Assembly (NCBI GenBank): GCA_003550305.1
Contig: QKYT01000739.1
Location: 5,145-54,912, forward strand
Length of the DNA stretch: 49,768 nt
Direction of reading: 5' to 3'
Origin: Glomus cerebriforme
Taxonomy: Eukaryota > Glomeromycota > Glomeromycetes > Glomerales > Glomeraceae
Shown here in pieces: positions 24,301 through 34,359 of this stretch. Position 1 is the stretch's first letter. Every line of letters begins with the position of its first letter. The notes under the pieces were generated by a model. That model searched no databases. It was not told where the DNA came from and saw nothing but the letters and a program-made list of their open reading frames with translations. Both the position numbers and the translations under genes were made by a program.

Positions 24301-25243
24301 CACGTATATGTCAATTATAATTCCGGCCAAAATTAATGATAATTCTAGCCATGTTTTTTACTACCCTTGATTTGTATTCTTTTGATCCGTTTCTTTTCTT
24401 TCTCCTGTGACTTTAAAAAGATCAAAAAAATGGGTAATGTTTTTTATAAGACTTATCCTGGTGGAAGTTACGCAAAATATCGGGATTTTCCGAGAAATTG
24501 TCATTTTGTATGAAATTAGGGTAAGATTCTAAGAGGATTGGAGCAAGGAAGATGCTGATGATTTTTTGATAAAGAATATACTTGTGAAAGTAATATTTTA
24601 TAGATTTGGAATTATTGTATATGAAGTTTGCACATTTATCATGCTACTAACATGGATTAAAACCAACTCCAATTATAAATATAAAATTCCTCAATTTCAT
24701 TAGTAAATGAATGATGTTAGAATGCAGACTCTTCAAAATTGACTTATAAATAATCTATATATAATGATTCTGTGGAAAAATAAAATTTTAAATAAAAATT
24801 TACCTTCTACTGATATTCTTATATAAACTACATATCTTCAAGCGGTTTACACAAGTAGACTTTTAAATTATAAAATCTTCCATTAAATAATTATAATCCA
24901 CTAACTTAATTTATTCTTTTTATTTCATAGAATCTCTAAGAAAAATTCTAAAGGTAATTTTTTTGATAATTTTATTTAATTATTTATAGATGAAAGTAAT
25001 AATGAAGACAAAAACTTTAAATTCTTATATATTCATCGAACCATATTTCAGTGTAATGATGATAATTAGACAAAGATTAAAGTTAGAGAATTATTTGCCG
25101 TAAAAATAAACTCTTTTTCACTATAAAGATAATGTTTAGGAAATAAATTTGTATGCAATTAAATTTAATTTTTAAATTAATATTCTCTTTAAATTTTATT
25201 ATTTTGTATTTTCTTTTCTTACTGAATTTACATCTTATCATCT
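21301..25243. other. long AT-rich stretch without recognisable genes
   Basis: Six-frame reading gives only short frames. The minus-strand frame at 24109-24330 and the plus-strand MGNVFYKTYPGG start at about 24430 show no domain I recognise. Around 24930-25070 there are two small frames flanked by AG and GT that recall the small-exon tail of the kinase family, but no kinase domain precedes them. The 3' flank of the bL27m gene is in the last few hundred bases. Confidence 0.5.
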
Positions 25244-26024
25244 TTAAGAATAATTTCGAAGATCCATAGCATGTTTACGAGATTTCATTAATCCTTCACG
25301 ATAAGATATTAAATCAATTAAATCAAATCTACGTGATCTTGGATCAGTAGCTACTCTTGTTAATTTATCATTCAGATCAAAGACTATTCCAATATATCTT
25401 CTATTTGGTTTATTTGGATACGAATAAAATTGTACATAACCTGGTTGTAACGCCTGTATCGTATAATCTTTCCCCAATTTTACCTATATACATATACATA
25501 CATATAAAATTAATAATCATGCTTATATTTGTTTATTTTTTTTAAAAAAATACGTACATGTTCACCAGGGTGAAATTTTGTACCATTTTGTCGAACAATG
25601 ATATTTCCTGCTTTAACGTATTGGCCTATAATAAAATTGATTATAAAATAAAGAATAATAATATAGTTTTTTTTTAAAAAAAAAAAAATTTGAAATTAAA
25701 ATGATATTTACCATGAGACTTCTTGATTCCTAACCTTTTACCAGGTGAATCACGCCCATTATGTGTTGAACCCCCAGCTTTCTTTGTAGCCCATCGTTGT
25801 TGCATCGTATTTATCTCTGATAATTAAAATATCATAATTTATTCTCACCTTTCAATGATAAAAAAAATTTTATCCTAAAAAAAAATGTAAAATAGATAGT
25901 AATTTCAACCTATTTGCTTTTGCAACAAAAGTTCATTTTTACATTTTGCCAAATTTGGAATTTGTTTTTTATAATTAGCTTGCCAAAGACTTCGAGCAAC
26001 GGAAAAAATGTTTGTAAAAGACAT
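25244..26024 (-). CDS. mitochondrial large-subunit ribosomal protein bL27m
   Basis: Four exons on the minus strand: 26024-25910, 25816-25712, 25625-25558 and 25483-25244, 528 nt, 175 residues. The L27 core begins [20 protein letters not shown] and continues [20 protein letters not shown] then GEHV, the hallmark of bacterial-type L27. A first exon supplies about 40 residues starting [20 protein letters not shown], basic and hydroxylated without acids, a typical mitochondrial presequence. The mature protein would sit near the peptidyl-transferase centre of the mitoribosome. A C-terminal extension of about 80 residues beyond the bacterial core is normal for fungal homologues (yeast Mrp7 is longer). 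An internal ATG at 25805 would skip the presequence, so the upstream exon is preferred. It lies head to tail with the nucleoporin gene, about 270 bp upstream. Confidence 0.92.
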
Positions 26025-26294
26025 TATATTATTCTAAGAAAAATTTTGATTGTCGATTTAATTTTGAACAAATTGGTTGATCCTCACGTGATTCTTTAAC
26101 GAGAATTTTTTTTTACTTTCAAACTTTATTTAAAAAATGAGAAGATAAAACAAATAATTCATATGTTGGTATTAAAAGGATACCAACTCTAGCTCAAAAT
26201 AATACTTATATAAACTATATAAACTATATATATCAGTTATTATATAATATTTATTAAAAAGAATCTATAAAAAATCTCTAGCAATGATCTTTTA

Positions 26295-28600
26295 TCACTT
26301 GAAACTAAATGGGCTAGCAGTGGTTTGGGCAAAGAAAGGTTTAGTAGTTGTACTTGTTTGACCAAATGCGCTAGGTTGACTTTGTTGGCCAAAGAAACTT
26401 GGTTGGCCGAAATTCGTTTGACTGGTCTGTCCAAACATATTGGATTGAGTGGATTGCCCGAATTGGTTTGGCTGACCAAATAAGCTGGGTTGACTAGATT
26501 GACCGAACAAACTCGGTTGACTAGTTTGACCAAATAAACTCGGTTGGCTAGTTTGACCAAATAAGCTAGGTTGGCTAGTTTGACCAAATAAACTCGGTTG
26601 GCTAGTTTGACCAAATAAACTCGGTTGGCTAGTTTGACCAAATAAACTCGGTTGGCTAGTTTGACCAAATAAGCTTGGTTGGCTAGTTTGACCAAATAAG
26701 CTTGGTTGGCTAGTTTGACCAAATAAGCTTGGTTGACTAGTTTGACCAAATAAGCCGGGTCGGCTGGTAGATTGACCAAATAAGCTAGGTTGGCTGGATT
26801 GACCGAATAAACTAGTTTGACCAAATAAGCTTGGTTGGCTGGTCTGACCGAATAAACCGGGTTGATTTTGTTGGATGGCAGGTCTAATTAATTCAATTTG
26901 ACTAGGTGGGTTTAGTTGATTAAGTTGGGCAGCCGATGTTATTACCGGAAGATTTTTTGCCAATTCCTGTGCTGGTTTTCTTTCATTAAAAGATGTCTCA
27001 CGCGAAACTTTAAATGTAAAATTCGGGATTAATAAAGGAACCTAAAGACAACCATTTTATATTAAAAAATTTATAAATTACTTACTATCTATGCTCGGCT
27101 CCTTTTGTATTTCAAATGGATTAGAATTATCATGAGAATAAACTCTTCGAAATTTGAGATATTTTTCTCGTAGTTTATCCATTTCTTCATGTAACGTTGC
27201 CACCTTTCCAGTAATAACCATGAAACTTTGATGTTGGCTACGCATAGATTCATTGAGTGCAGCGAGATCTTTATCTACATAAATCCATTAAACAACATTG
27301 AATAATAGTCGAAACTTATTTGTTTGATAAAAGTAAATTTTACGTACTTTCTGTCCCATTACCCTGATTTTGAAACAATGAAGAAAAATGCCGTTCTATT
27401 TCCTATATTATTTGAAAGTAAATTAATATATAAAATAACGGTAAAAATAAGATTAAACTTATACATAATAAAGCTCTAATTAACCTCAATTGTAGTAGAA
27501 TACTGCCGTAATCGTTCCGCAAAAGAATTTGTAAGGTCATGATAATATCTATATAAATAGATTAATTAAAATAAAAACTTTAAAAATAAAATAAATAAAT
27601 ACAAGCTATTGGGAGTTATTCATACTTTGAAAATACATTATCTCCAAGTAGCAAAATGTTTGCGGGTTGTCCTTGAGAAGCAGCGTCGTAAAAACGCTTA
27701 CCATTTTCCACCATCATAATTTGATTTTCTAAATCCTTCAATCGTTCGTCTATTTGATTATGAGTAGTCTGTAATTCATTCATTAGGGCGGCCAATTTCT
27801 ATACGGTATATGTTCAGCAAGTTAGCCGAGCCTACATGCGGACAATCGATTATTGTATAATGACGCCAAATGATAATTTGCCGTAATAAAATATTAACGC
27901 AACCTGAAATAATGCTCGAGACTCATTTGTTATTTCTTTTACATAATCATTCAAATCCGGTAGATGTGTGGATTCAACACTCGACATTATTAATTTTTGA
28001 TTCTGTATGTATTGTCTAACAATATATTAAGGAATAATGAAAAAACCTAAATCATGTAGCGTATAATTTACGGTGAAAATGTCCCAAAAGGATACTCTAT
28101 ATCAACGATTAATTTTTGATCTGGCTCAGTGAGTTCTGAAAATTTTGTTGCTTTTGTGATATTTTGGTTTAGTTGTCCTCTAAAATAATTTAAATAGTCA
28201 ATTCCATTATATTAATTTAATTCGAGGATTGAAAGTTTTAACGAAGTATGATAATAACACGAACCCTTGTGCTAGTTTATTTAGCGTCCTACAAGTATCA
28301 AATAAATGCAGATTAGTTCTAAAATTTAATAAATGAAATAAAAAAAATACGAACTTCTCTATTTCCGATACCACTTGAGTTGTAGAACCTATGCTAACTG
28401 TTGGCCCTCTTAGAGTATTACCGAAACTGAAACCTGATCCTCCGGTAGACAACGTATTTAATTTTAAAGTACGTCCAAAACCGGCGGATGCATTTAGTGA
28501 GCTAGAGCCAAAGCCAAAGGGTCTACAAAAAATAGAGCTTTAGTAAATGAACTACAAAAAGAACCAATTTTATGTAAATTTATCCTTACTGTTGCGCCAT
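26295..28600 (-). CDS. FG nucleoporin of the Nup58/Nup49 type
   Basis: Ten exons on the minus strand: 28600-28590, 28522-28355, 28288-28265, 28179-28072, 28015-27904, 27798-27626, 27548-27485, 27402-27348, 27274-27086 and 27007-26295, 1617 nt, 538 residues. The start MAQQPFGFGSSSLNASAGFG gives a short FG-bearing N-terminus. The central coiled-coil core contains YYHDLTNSFAERLRQYSTTI, EIERHFSSLFQNQ and LREKYLKFRRVYSHD. These line up with the corresponding helices of vertebrate NUP58 (DYF...LRQYRQQIEELE, LKEQYLGYRKMF) as I recall them. The C-terminal 190 residues are repetitive GLFG/SLFG (TSQPSLFGQ), which bind transport receptors. Nup58/Nup49 joins Nup62 and Nup54 in the central channel of the nuclear pore. 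Exon 1 has only 11 coding bases and exon 3 is 24 nt. All phases close. Its upstream region is shared with the divergent DHHC gene. Confidence 0.88.
26485..26760. repeat. 27-bp coding minisatellite (TSQPSLFGQ units)
   Basis: About nine head-to-tail 27-bp units encode TSQPSLFGQ, nearly identical at the DNA level. More divergent SLFG/GLFG units flank both sides. The array is also open in a second frame (LVKLANQAY...), which has no independent support. Confidence 0.85.
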
Positions 28601-29007
28601 GTTCAAATGTCTGAGAGATTAATCAATGCGTTATAATTAGTCCATGATTTATAAGTACAATTATCTAAGCCACCCATTTTATGATTGGTTCATTATTGCG
28701 TTGTATAGTTGCATATAAAAATCTTTTGGAACAAAAGAAAAATACAAAAAGAAAAAAACTTTGTGTCGGTGAACTTTTCTTAGTTCCCGCAAACTTAAAT
28801 ATATACAAACGATTTTTTCGTTTTGGGGATGAGGACATAATAAAGAGACTCAGCTTTTTAACGACTGATAACGATATATATATACCAATTAAAAAGCAAA
28901 AAACTAATAAACTAAACTGTATACAGTCACTTCTTGCTTTTTATATAATTTAAATACCCACTTCATTACCTCTCCAATATTCATCCCTCTTCCTCCCATT
29001 TCCGCAA
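28601..29007. promoter_or_regulatory. shared divergent upstream region, Nup58 / DHHC genes
   Basis: 407 bp between two start codons on opposite strands. A plus-strand frame at 28681-28953 lies inside it but is Lys/Leu-rich, has no recognisable domain and ends before the DHHC start. No defined promoter motif is visible. Confidence 0.4.
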
Positions 29008-30502
29008 ATGAAATACCAAAGACTGTCGCGTTCTGGCTCCAGTCATGGCTTTACTTCTTCTGACACATGGTTGAACTATTTCATGTGTTTTAATTTATTC
29101 TTTTTTTCCTCAGCAAATAGCCACTTTAGACGTACTACAAACGCGTGGTATAGGACCCATGGATATCATACTCCTTTTGACATTTGGCTTGTTTTACAAT
29201 GGATAGTCATATTAATATTAATTACAGGATACTTTGGGTTTTCACTAAAATTTATAGTCGAAGACGAAAAGTATGAGCAAGTGTTTTTCAAGGAGGATAG
29301 TGATGTTTATAATGTTCATAGGAGAAGATCAACTTGGAATTTTTTAGGATTCCTTTTTTCTTTCATTGCAATTTTTACTAGCATAAAAGTCTCATTAACT
29401 GATACAGTAGATGCGCGTGTAATGAGAGAAGGAAAAGAGAGAGATATGACATATGCGAGAACAACAGGAATTCCAGTCGTTGTAGATGGCTGGTGTTGTA
29501 TTTGCAGATCTCATGTGTAAGTGCTAAGTTTCTTTATTAATTTTTGAATTATCTTAACTTAAAGATTAACCATTGAAAATATTCAATTTACAGAGGGTCA
29601 GGTACAAGACATTGTAAATTTTGTAATAAGGTAATTTTAGTTAAGTTTGTGAAATATTCAATTTTCATTATTTAGATCTTCTCTCTCTTTATTAAAGTGT
29701 ATAAAAGGTTTTGATCACCATTGTCGATGGTTAAATTGCTGTATCGCGGAAGCCAATTATAAGATGTTCATATTATTTATATTATCTTCTTTTGTCGCGT
29801 CCACAATGAGCTTTTGGCTCGCGTTTTGCGCTATTAATGTATATTTTGGTGCCGAAATGGTTGATGATTATCTAATGAACCGTATGTATAATCGCGAAAA
29901 GAATTGTTTAAGACGTGTTGTTTAAGACGTGTAATTTGAACTTACCAAATCTTTAATATATTGTTATTTTTTTAGTTTATAAAATATTTCCTTCGTCAAC
30001 TCCTTATATTATAGCAATTGGATTATTTATTAATCTTATTCTAATATTAGTAAGTTTAAGCGTTGTATTATTTGTTGGACATTTATTATTCTTTCACATT
30101 AGACTATGTAAGTATTCTTTATGCTTTTATTATGCTTGGAAATAATGTTTAATTTTATTGATGTTCTTTTTATATATGACAAAGATTTAATGGATATGAC
30201 AACAGTTGAATATTTGAGTCATCAACAACAAAGAAGATATTATAGTGATAATTATGAAGATGAAGAAGATGAGAATCCATGGAGAAGACCTTACTATCCT
30301 AATCCATGGAGACGGAGAATCATGGGAGTGATTAGAAAAATTTACATAGTGAGTGAATGATATTTTATTTTTGTTACTGTTAGTAATAATAATTTTCTTA
30401 AGTTATAATATATCTTAGTTTGCACGATGCTGCAAGAGAAAAAGTAAGTATAAGGAAAGGGAAAGGAAATCAGTATATGGATTTGATGTATATAGTGTGT
30501 AA
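29008..30502 (+). CDS. DHHC-type protein S-palmitoyltransferase
   Basis: Six exons: 29008-29516, 29594-29630, 29698-29881, 29976-30107, 30185-30348 and 30419-30502, 1110 nt, 369 residues. Two membrane helices precede the zinc domain (about residues 57-80 and 110-130). The cysteine-rich domain reads CCICRSHV, GSGTRHCKFCNK, then CIKGFDHHCRWLNCC. The catalytic DHHC is at residues 188-191, and the intron positions split the domain. Two further helices follow (FILFILSSFVASTMSF and IGLFINLILILVSLSVVLFV), then MTTVEYL, which resembles the TTxE motif of the family, and a cytoplasmic tail with acidic and Arg/Trp-rich patches. The enzyme transfers palmitate from CoA to cysteines of client proteins in the Golgi, ER or plasma membrane. 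The segment after DHHC (WLNCCIAEAN) lacks the Gly usual after NCxx. The extreme N-terminus is uncertain, because a pyrimidine-rich TCCTCAG near 29112 could be a splice acceptor. Confidence 0.88.
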
Positions 30503-31123
30503 CTCTCACTGGATGAGAGCGTTGGATTTTATAATATTTAGCGAAATTTGGTGAAATATATTTATTTAGTTTACTTTCTGATATTTGAGGTATTTAATTT
30601 AATTTATCTTATATCATTTAATGATTTTAATATAATCATTCATTTATAGTAAACATCATTCTATAATGAAAGATTTTCATTTTACAAAGTATATTTCCAT
30701 TTAACTTCTCTAAAATATATATAAACAAAAAAAAAAAAATTAGATTAGAAATAGCTTTAAAATACATTTCATGAAATAAATCAAATTTTAAAAAATGTAC
30801 GCTACTTGAACTCGCTACAATAAAGTGTACTATTAAGATTAGGAAAATGATCTCCTATAGATTTATATAAATTTCGTTTACGTTAAAGGATCAGGTATTC
30901 TATTATTATTGTTTTTATTATTTACACGATAAAGGTAAGAAAATTATTATAAGATATAAAATTTCGATTTTGTAATACGCAGAATACGCAGTAAAAAGAT
31001 GTAACTACTCAGGTTTTTATTCGATAACCTAATAAATTAGGTAAGTGCGAAGTGGCAAAAAAAAAAAAATCTTGATTCACTGCGGATGTAAATTAAAAAC
31101 ATTTATTTAAATCTTCATTAAAT
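30503..31123. other. convergent 3' region between DHHC and GrpE genes
   Basis: AT-rich sequence between two stop codons facing each other, with A runs at about 30727 and 31060. No gene recognised. Confidence 0.6.
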
Positions 31124-31910
31124 CTAACTACTAACTCCAACTTGAGGAGGTCTAATAATTCTACCAAATAAAGTATAACCAACTTTTTGTACATCAAAAA
31201 CCATTCCAGGTTCTTTATCAGGAACATTAGCCTGATAAACAGCTTCATGAATATTAGGATCAAATTTTTCACCTAAAGGATTGATTTTTTCAACACCATG
31301 TTTCTTTAAGATGTTTAATAATTCGGTTTCAGTTAAAGAAACCCCAGTGTATAAATTAACTAAATGAGGGTTATTTTGAGTATCATTACGAACTTCTGCA
31401 GGAACAGAAGATAAAGCCAGATTTAAAACATCTACTGTATTAAGTAAATCTTTGGCGAATTTTTGTATTGCAAATTGTGCAGTATGTTCTACTTCTTTAC
31501 GTGTACGTTCTCGTAAATTTTCCATATCTGCTAAACACCTAAGATAACTGTCCTAAATATTTTGAAAGAAAATATAAATATTTACATATATAAATCATTT
31601 TCATTAAATTTGTTTCTTAAAAAGATAAAATTAAATTAGATACCTTAAGTTCAGCTATTTGCTTATCTTTTGAAGCAACTTCTGTCGTCGAATCATTGGT
31701 TCCCTCGGGTTTTTCGGGTTTTTCAGTCTTTTCAGTCTTTTCAATTTTTTCAGGAACTTGGCTATTATTATTGGTATTAGTTTCTTGAGCTGCTGTTGAA
31801 AACAATATATTATGTGGCGTTTTTGGTATTCTTATTGAAGAAGATAACAATAGAGAGTGTTTAGCTTTATTGAATAGCTCTTTACGAAATAATGATAAAG
31901 AGAATGACAT
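31124..31910 (-). CDS. mitochondrial GrpE nucleotide-exchange factor (Mge1 type)
   Basis: Two exons on the minus strand: 31910-31644 and 31552-31124, 696 nt, 231 residues, close to the length of yeast Mge1. The N-terminus MSFSLSLFRKELFNKAKHSL is a typical mitochondrial presequence. A Glu/Lys/Pro-rich linker (EKTEKTEKPEKPEG) leads into the long dimerisation helix. The core DSYLRCLADMENLRERTRKE, FAKDLLNTVDVLNLAL and the beta domain (NPLGEKFDPNIHEAVYQ, VGYTLFGRIIRPPQVGVS) match GrpE. It releases ADP from mitochondrial Hsp70 in the matrix, supporting import and folding. Intron phase 0 joins ELK to DSYLR. It is divergent from Med10 across 355 bp that begin with a long A/T tract. Confidence 0.95.
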
Positions 31911-31921
31911 TGTTTGAAATC

Positions 31922-31958
<37 letters not shown>

Positions 31959-32265
31959 AAAAAAAAAAAAAAAAAAAAAAAAAAAGAATAGATGAATAGA
32001 TGTATATCATCAGTACATATGCGAAAAAAAATTTACTCATTTTTGTTGTCTATTGTGTTACGAATATGGCAAAAATAAAGTCGTGATACAAAATTAACGT
32101 AATTTGGCAAATTACATAATACATTGTACCTCAAAAAAAAATATATAAACAACAGAAAATTCTCCTCCTTCGTCAGAAAATATACATCTTTGACGGTCAG
32201 TCCGTTCTCGCAATTTATATTAGCACAGTATAAATCAAGACAAGTTTCTTTTTCAGGTTTAATTA
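31911..32265. promoter_or_regulatory. shared divergent upstream region, GrpE / Med10, with poly(dA:dT)
   Basis: 355 bp between the two start codons. Positions 31926-31985 are an almost uninterrupted A tract of about 60 bases (poly-T as seen from GrpE), a sequence type that in fungi often excludes nucleosomes. No further element is identified. Confidence 0.45.
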
Positions 32266-32991
32266 ATGGGACCCATGATGATGGCCACTGCTTCTGAACC
32301 TGAACAGACGCTACAACAAAATGGACACAGCGATCCACGAACACAACTTGAAGACACTATAGACAGTCTCCTTGTTAAAATATGGGAGATAATGGTACAA
32401 TTAAACGATTACAATCCGAACCCAGATCAAAAATGGGTATTATCTCGTACTTTGTACGTTGAATTTTTGAATTTTATCTTGCCATTTGAAAAATTATAAA
32501 GTTTCTCAAATATTTTATAAAATAGATCGGATTTGGCTGATTGTTTTGAAGAAATACATAAGCTTCAAGAAAAAATTAAACATATTGAAGTTCCGCTAGA
32601 AGTGATAGAGTAATATAATTTATTTAATAGTTTTTTTATTTATTATTTATATATAATATTACCTTATTTTTATAATTTACATTTCGTTTAAACAGATATA
32701 TCGACGAAGGACGTAATCCCGATAAATTTATGATAGATTATGTAGAAGAAGTGATGGAAGAAAGTGCATCGATGAATGTAAAAAACGAAGCAATACAAGT
32801 AATAATAAGTATTCTTTTAATTATTCTTTTTAAATTCCTTCTTTGATTAATATTAAATCACTCTATTGTATATTTATTACCAGGATTTTTCAAAGTTACT
32901 TCTTGAACAACTCCAAGAATCATTTCCAGAACAAACAGATTTTTACAAACAATGTCAATCAAGCAAATCTAAAACAACAAATGGACATTAA
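32266..32991 (+). CDS. MED10: Mediator complex subunit 10
   Basis: Four exons: 32266-32453, 32526-32609, 32696-32798 and 32884-32991, 483 nt, 160 residues. The protein reads TQLEDTIDSLLVKIWEIMVQ then LNDYNPNP, followed by EVPLEVIEYIDEGRNPDKF and LEQLQESFPEQT. The sequence VPLEVIEYIDEGRNPD is the family signature of Med10 (yeast Nut2). It belongs to the middle module of Mediator, linking activators to RNA polymerase II. The length is normal for the family. The start could be any of several nearby Met codons (MGPMMMATAS); the first is used. The last codon is only 68 bp from the stop of the convergent coiled-coil gene. Confidence 0.93.
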
Positions 32992-33059
32992 TAAGCTAAT
33001 ATTAAAATATTCTCATCACTAGCTTAAATTACGTATATGATTTTATTAAACCAATCAAA

Positions 33060-33937
33060 TTAATTGTTTTGTTCTCGCATCATATCTAACATATCTTTAA
33101 GAGCTAATCTAGTCTTATCTTCGTTCCATCCATCATCATCAATATCATCATCTATTTTGAAAACATCATCATTAGATACATTTAACAAATTAAACAGAAA
33201 AAAAAAATTACAAATAATGATATATATAGTAACACAATAAATACATAAATACTCACTTATTTCATGATCATCATCGCTTTCATGTGTAAGTAGAGTTCGG
33301 CTCTCTTTCTCTACCAAAAGTATATCTGTCATTTCTTCGTCTTGACTAATATCATAGTCTTCTTCGTCCAATTTTTGTAACTTTCGCAGTGCATTGTTTA
33401 AATTATCCTTAATGTTAAATCCTGAAGATTTTTCTGTTAATACTGAAATTTTTTTTTGTGATTCTAATGCTGTATAATCTGATTCTCCTATTTCTGAAAT
33501 ACTCGGCGATGACAACGTTAACAAGTCAAATGAATCGGTTATGTCATTTCCTGCTTTTTCTAATGGTTTCCGTTTAATTGATTCATTATATTCAGAAATG
33601 GAACTCTCTGATGGTGATGAAGCTTTATTCTCAATTTCATACATATACTGCATCAATAACCGAGATTAAAAAAAAATGGATCAAATTAATCAAATTAGTT
33701 TAAATTGAAGTTTATTAATTATATAAATAATATACCCGCATAAGACTATCCGTATGATCATCTAAACAAGAATTTTGTGTTTCTTCCTCAGTTGTTTTTT
33801 TAATTTCTCTTAACATTTGAATAAGCACTTCTTCTTCAGACTTTGCTTTTTCGTATTGATCGTTAAATTCCAGCCATAAAGATTTTAAATCTTCGTATTC
33901 TTTTGCAAGATAACATTCTAATTCAGTGAATTCACTC
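33060..33937 (-). CDS. unidentified coiled-coil / acidic protein, 5' end unresolved
   Basis: Three exons are supported on the minus strand: 33937-33736, 33647-33257 and 33151-33060, with phases that close to the stop TAA at 33060. The first reads SEFTELECYLAKEYEDLKSL then QYEKAKSEEEVLIQMLREIK, a clear coiled coil. The middle exon is Ser/Glu-rich and disordered-looking (KASSPSESSISEYNESIKRK). The C-terminus is very acidic and ends DKTRLALKDMLDMMREQNN. I do not recognise the family. Upstream, a segment reading ELSRMRHNTHNHLVLRSQDY (about 34096-34037) has the composition of the missing N-terminus, but it ends in TAG exactly at the only GT donor, and no combination of donor and ATG gives the required phase 2. 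Either the gene uses an exon I missed, or there is a sequence error or a real lesion. Confidence 0.6.
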
Positions 33938-34359
33938 CTATATACATTAGAATAACGATAATTAATTTACATTTTAAAGACAATAAGAATATTAAATCTA
34001 AAGAATATATACATATCTTTTTTCTTCTTATTTAATACCTAATAGTCTTGGGATCGAAGAACTAAATGATTGTGAGTATTATGACGCATTCGTGAAAGTT
34101 CTTTCCTGTGCCATGGTATTATATTTACAAATCACAAATTTTATAGCGCGTATCACAATCAACATTTACCAATTTAAGAAAAAATCACACTTTGAAAAAA
34201 AAATAATGATCCCGTAATTAGATACAACGTGCGCAAACCTAAAAGTTGGTTTAATTTCTAATAGGCTACCAAAAAAGTGTTTTCCGTCGAGAGGTTATTG
34301 TATAACTTTTCTCTAATTTTTGGATCATAAGGTGAAACGAAGACAAGAGACAGATAATA
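33938..34359. promoter_or_regulatory. upstream region of coiled-coil and PAT1 genes
   Basis: Contains the unresolved 5' part of the coiled-coil gene (about 34037-34113) and the PAT1 upstream flank. No defined motif. Confidence 0.35.

Noticed and set aside
24109..24330. A 73-codon minus-strand frame
   Set aside because: No recognisable motif, no splice partners and AT-rich surroundings; not enough to call a gene.
26175..26200. A GTATCCTTTT sequence on the minus strand resembling a U12 GT-type donor
   Set aside because: It lies between the nucleoporin stop and the bL27m start with no exon to splice, so it is probably chance.
26240..26824. Long minus-strand frame reading LVKLANQAYLV-type repeats
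   Set aside because: It is a second frame through the 27-bp SLFGQ array; the GLFG frame fits the nucleoporin gene and its splice phases.
28681..28953. A 90-codon plus-strand frame upstream of the DHHC gene
   Set aside because: Lys/Leu-rich, no domain, ends in a stop before the DHHC start and lies in a divergent upstream region.
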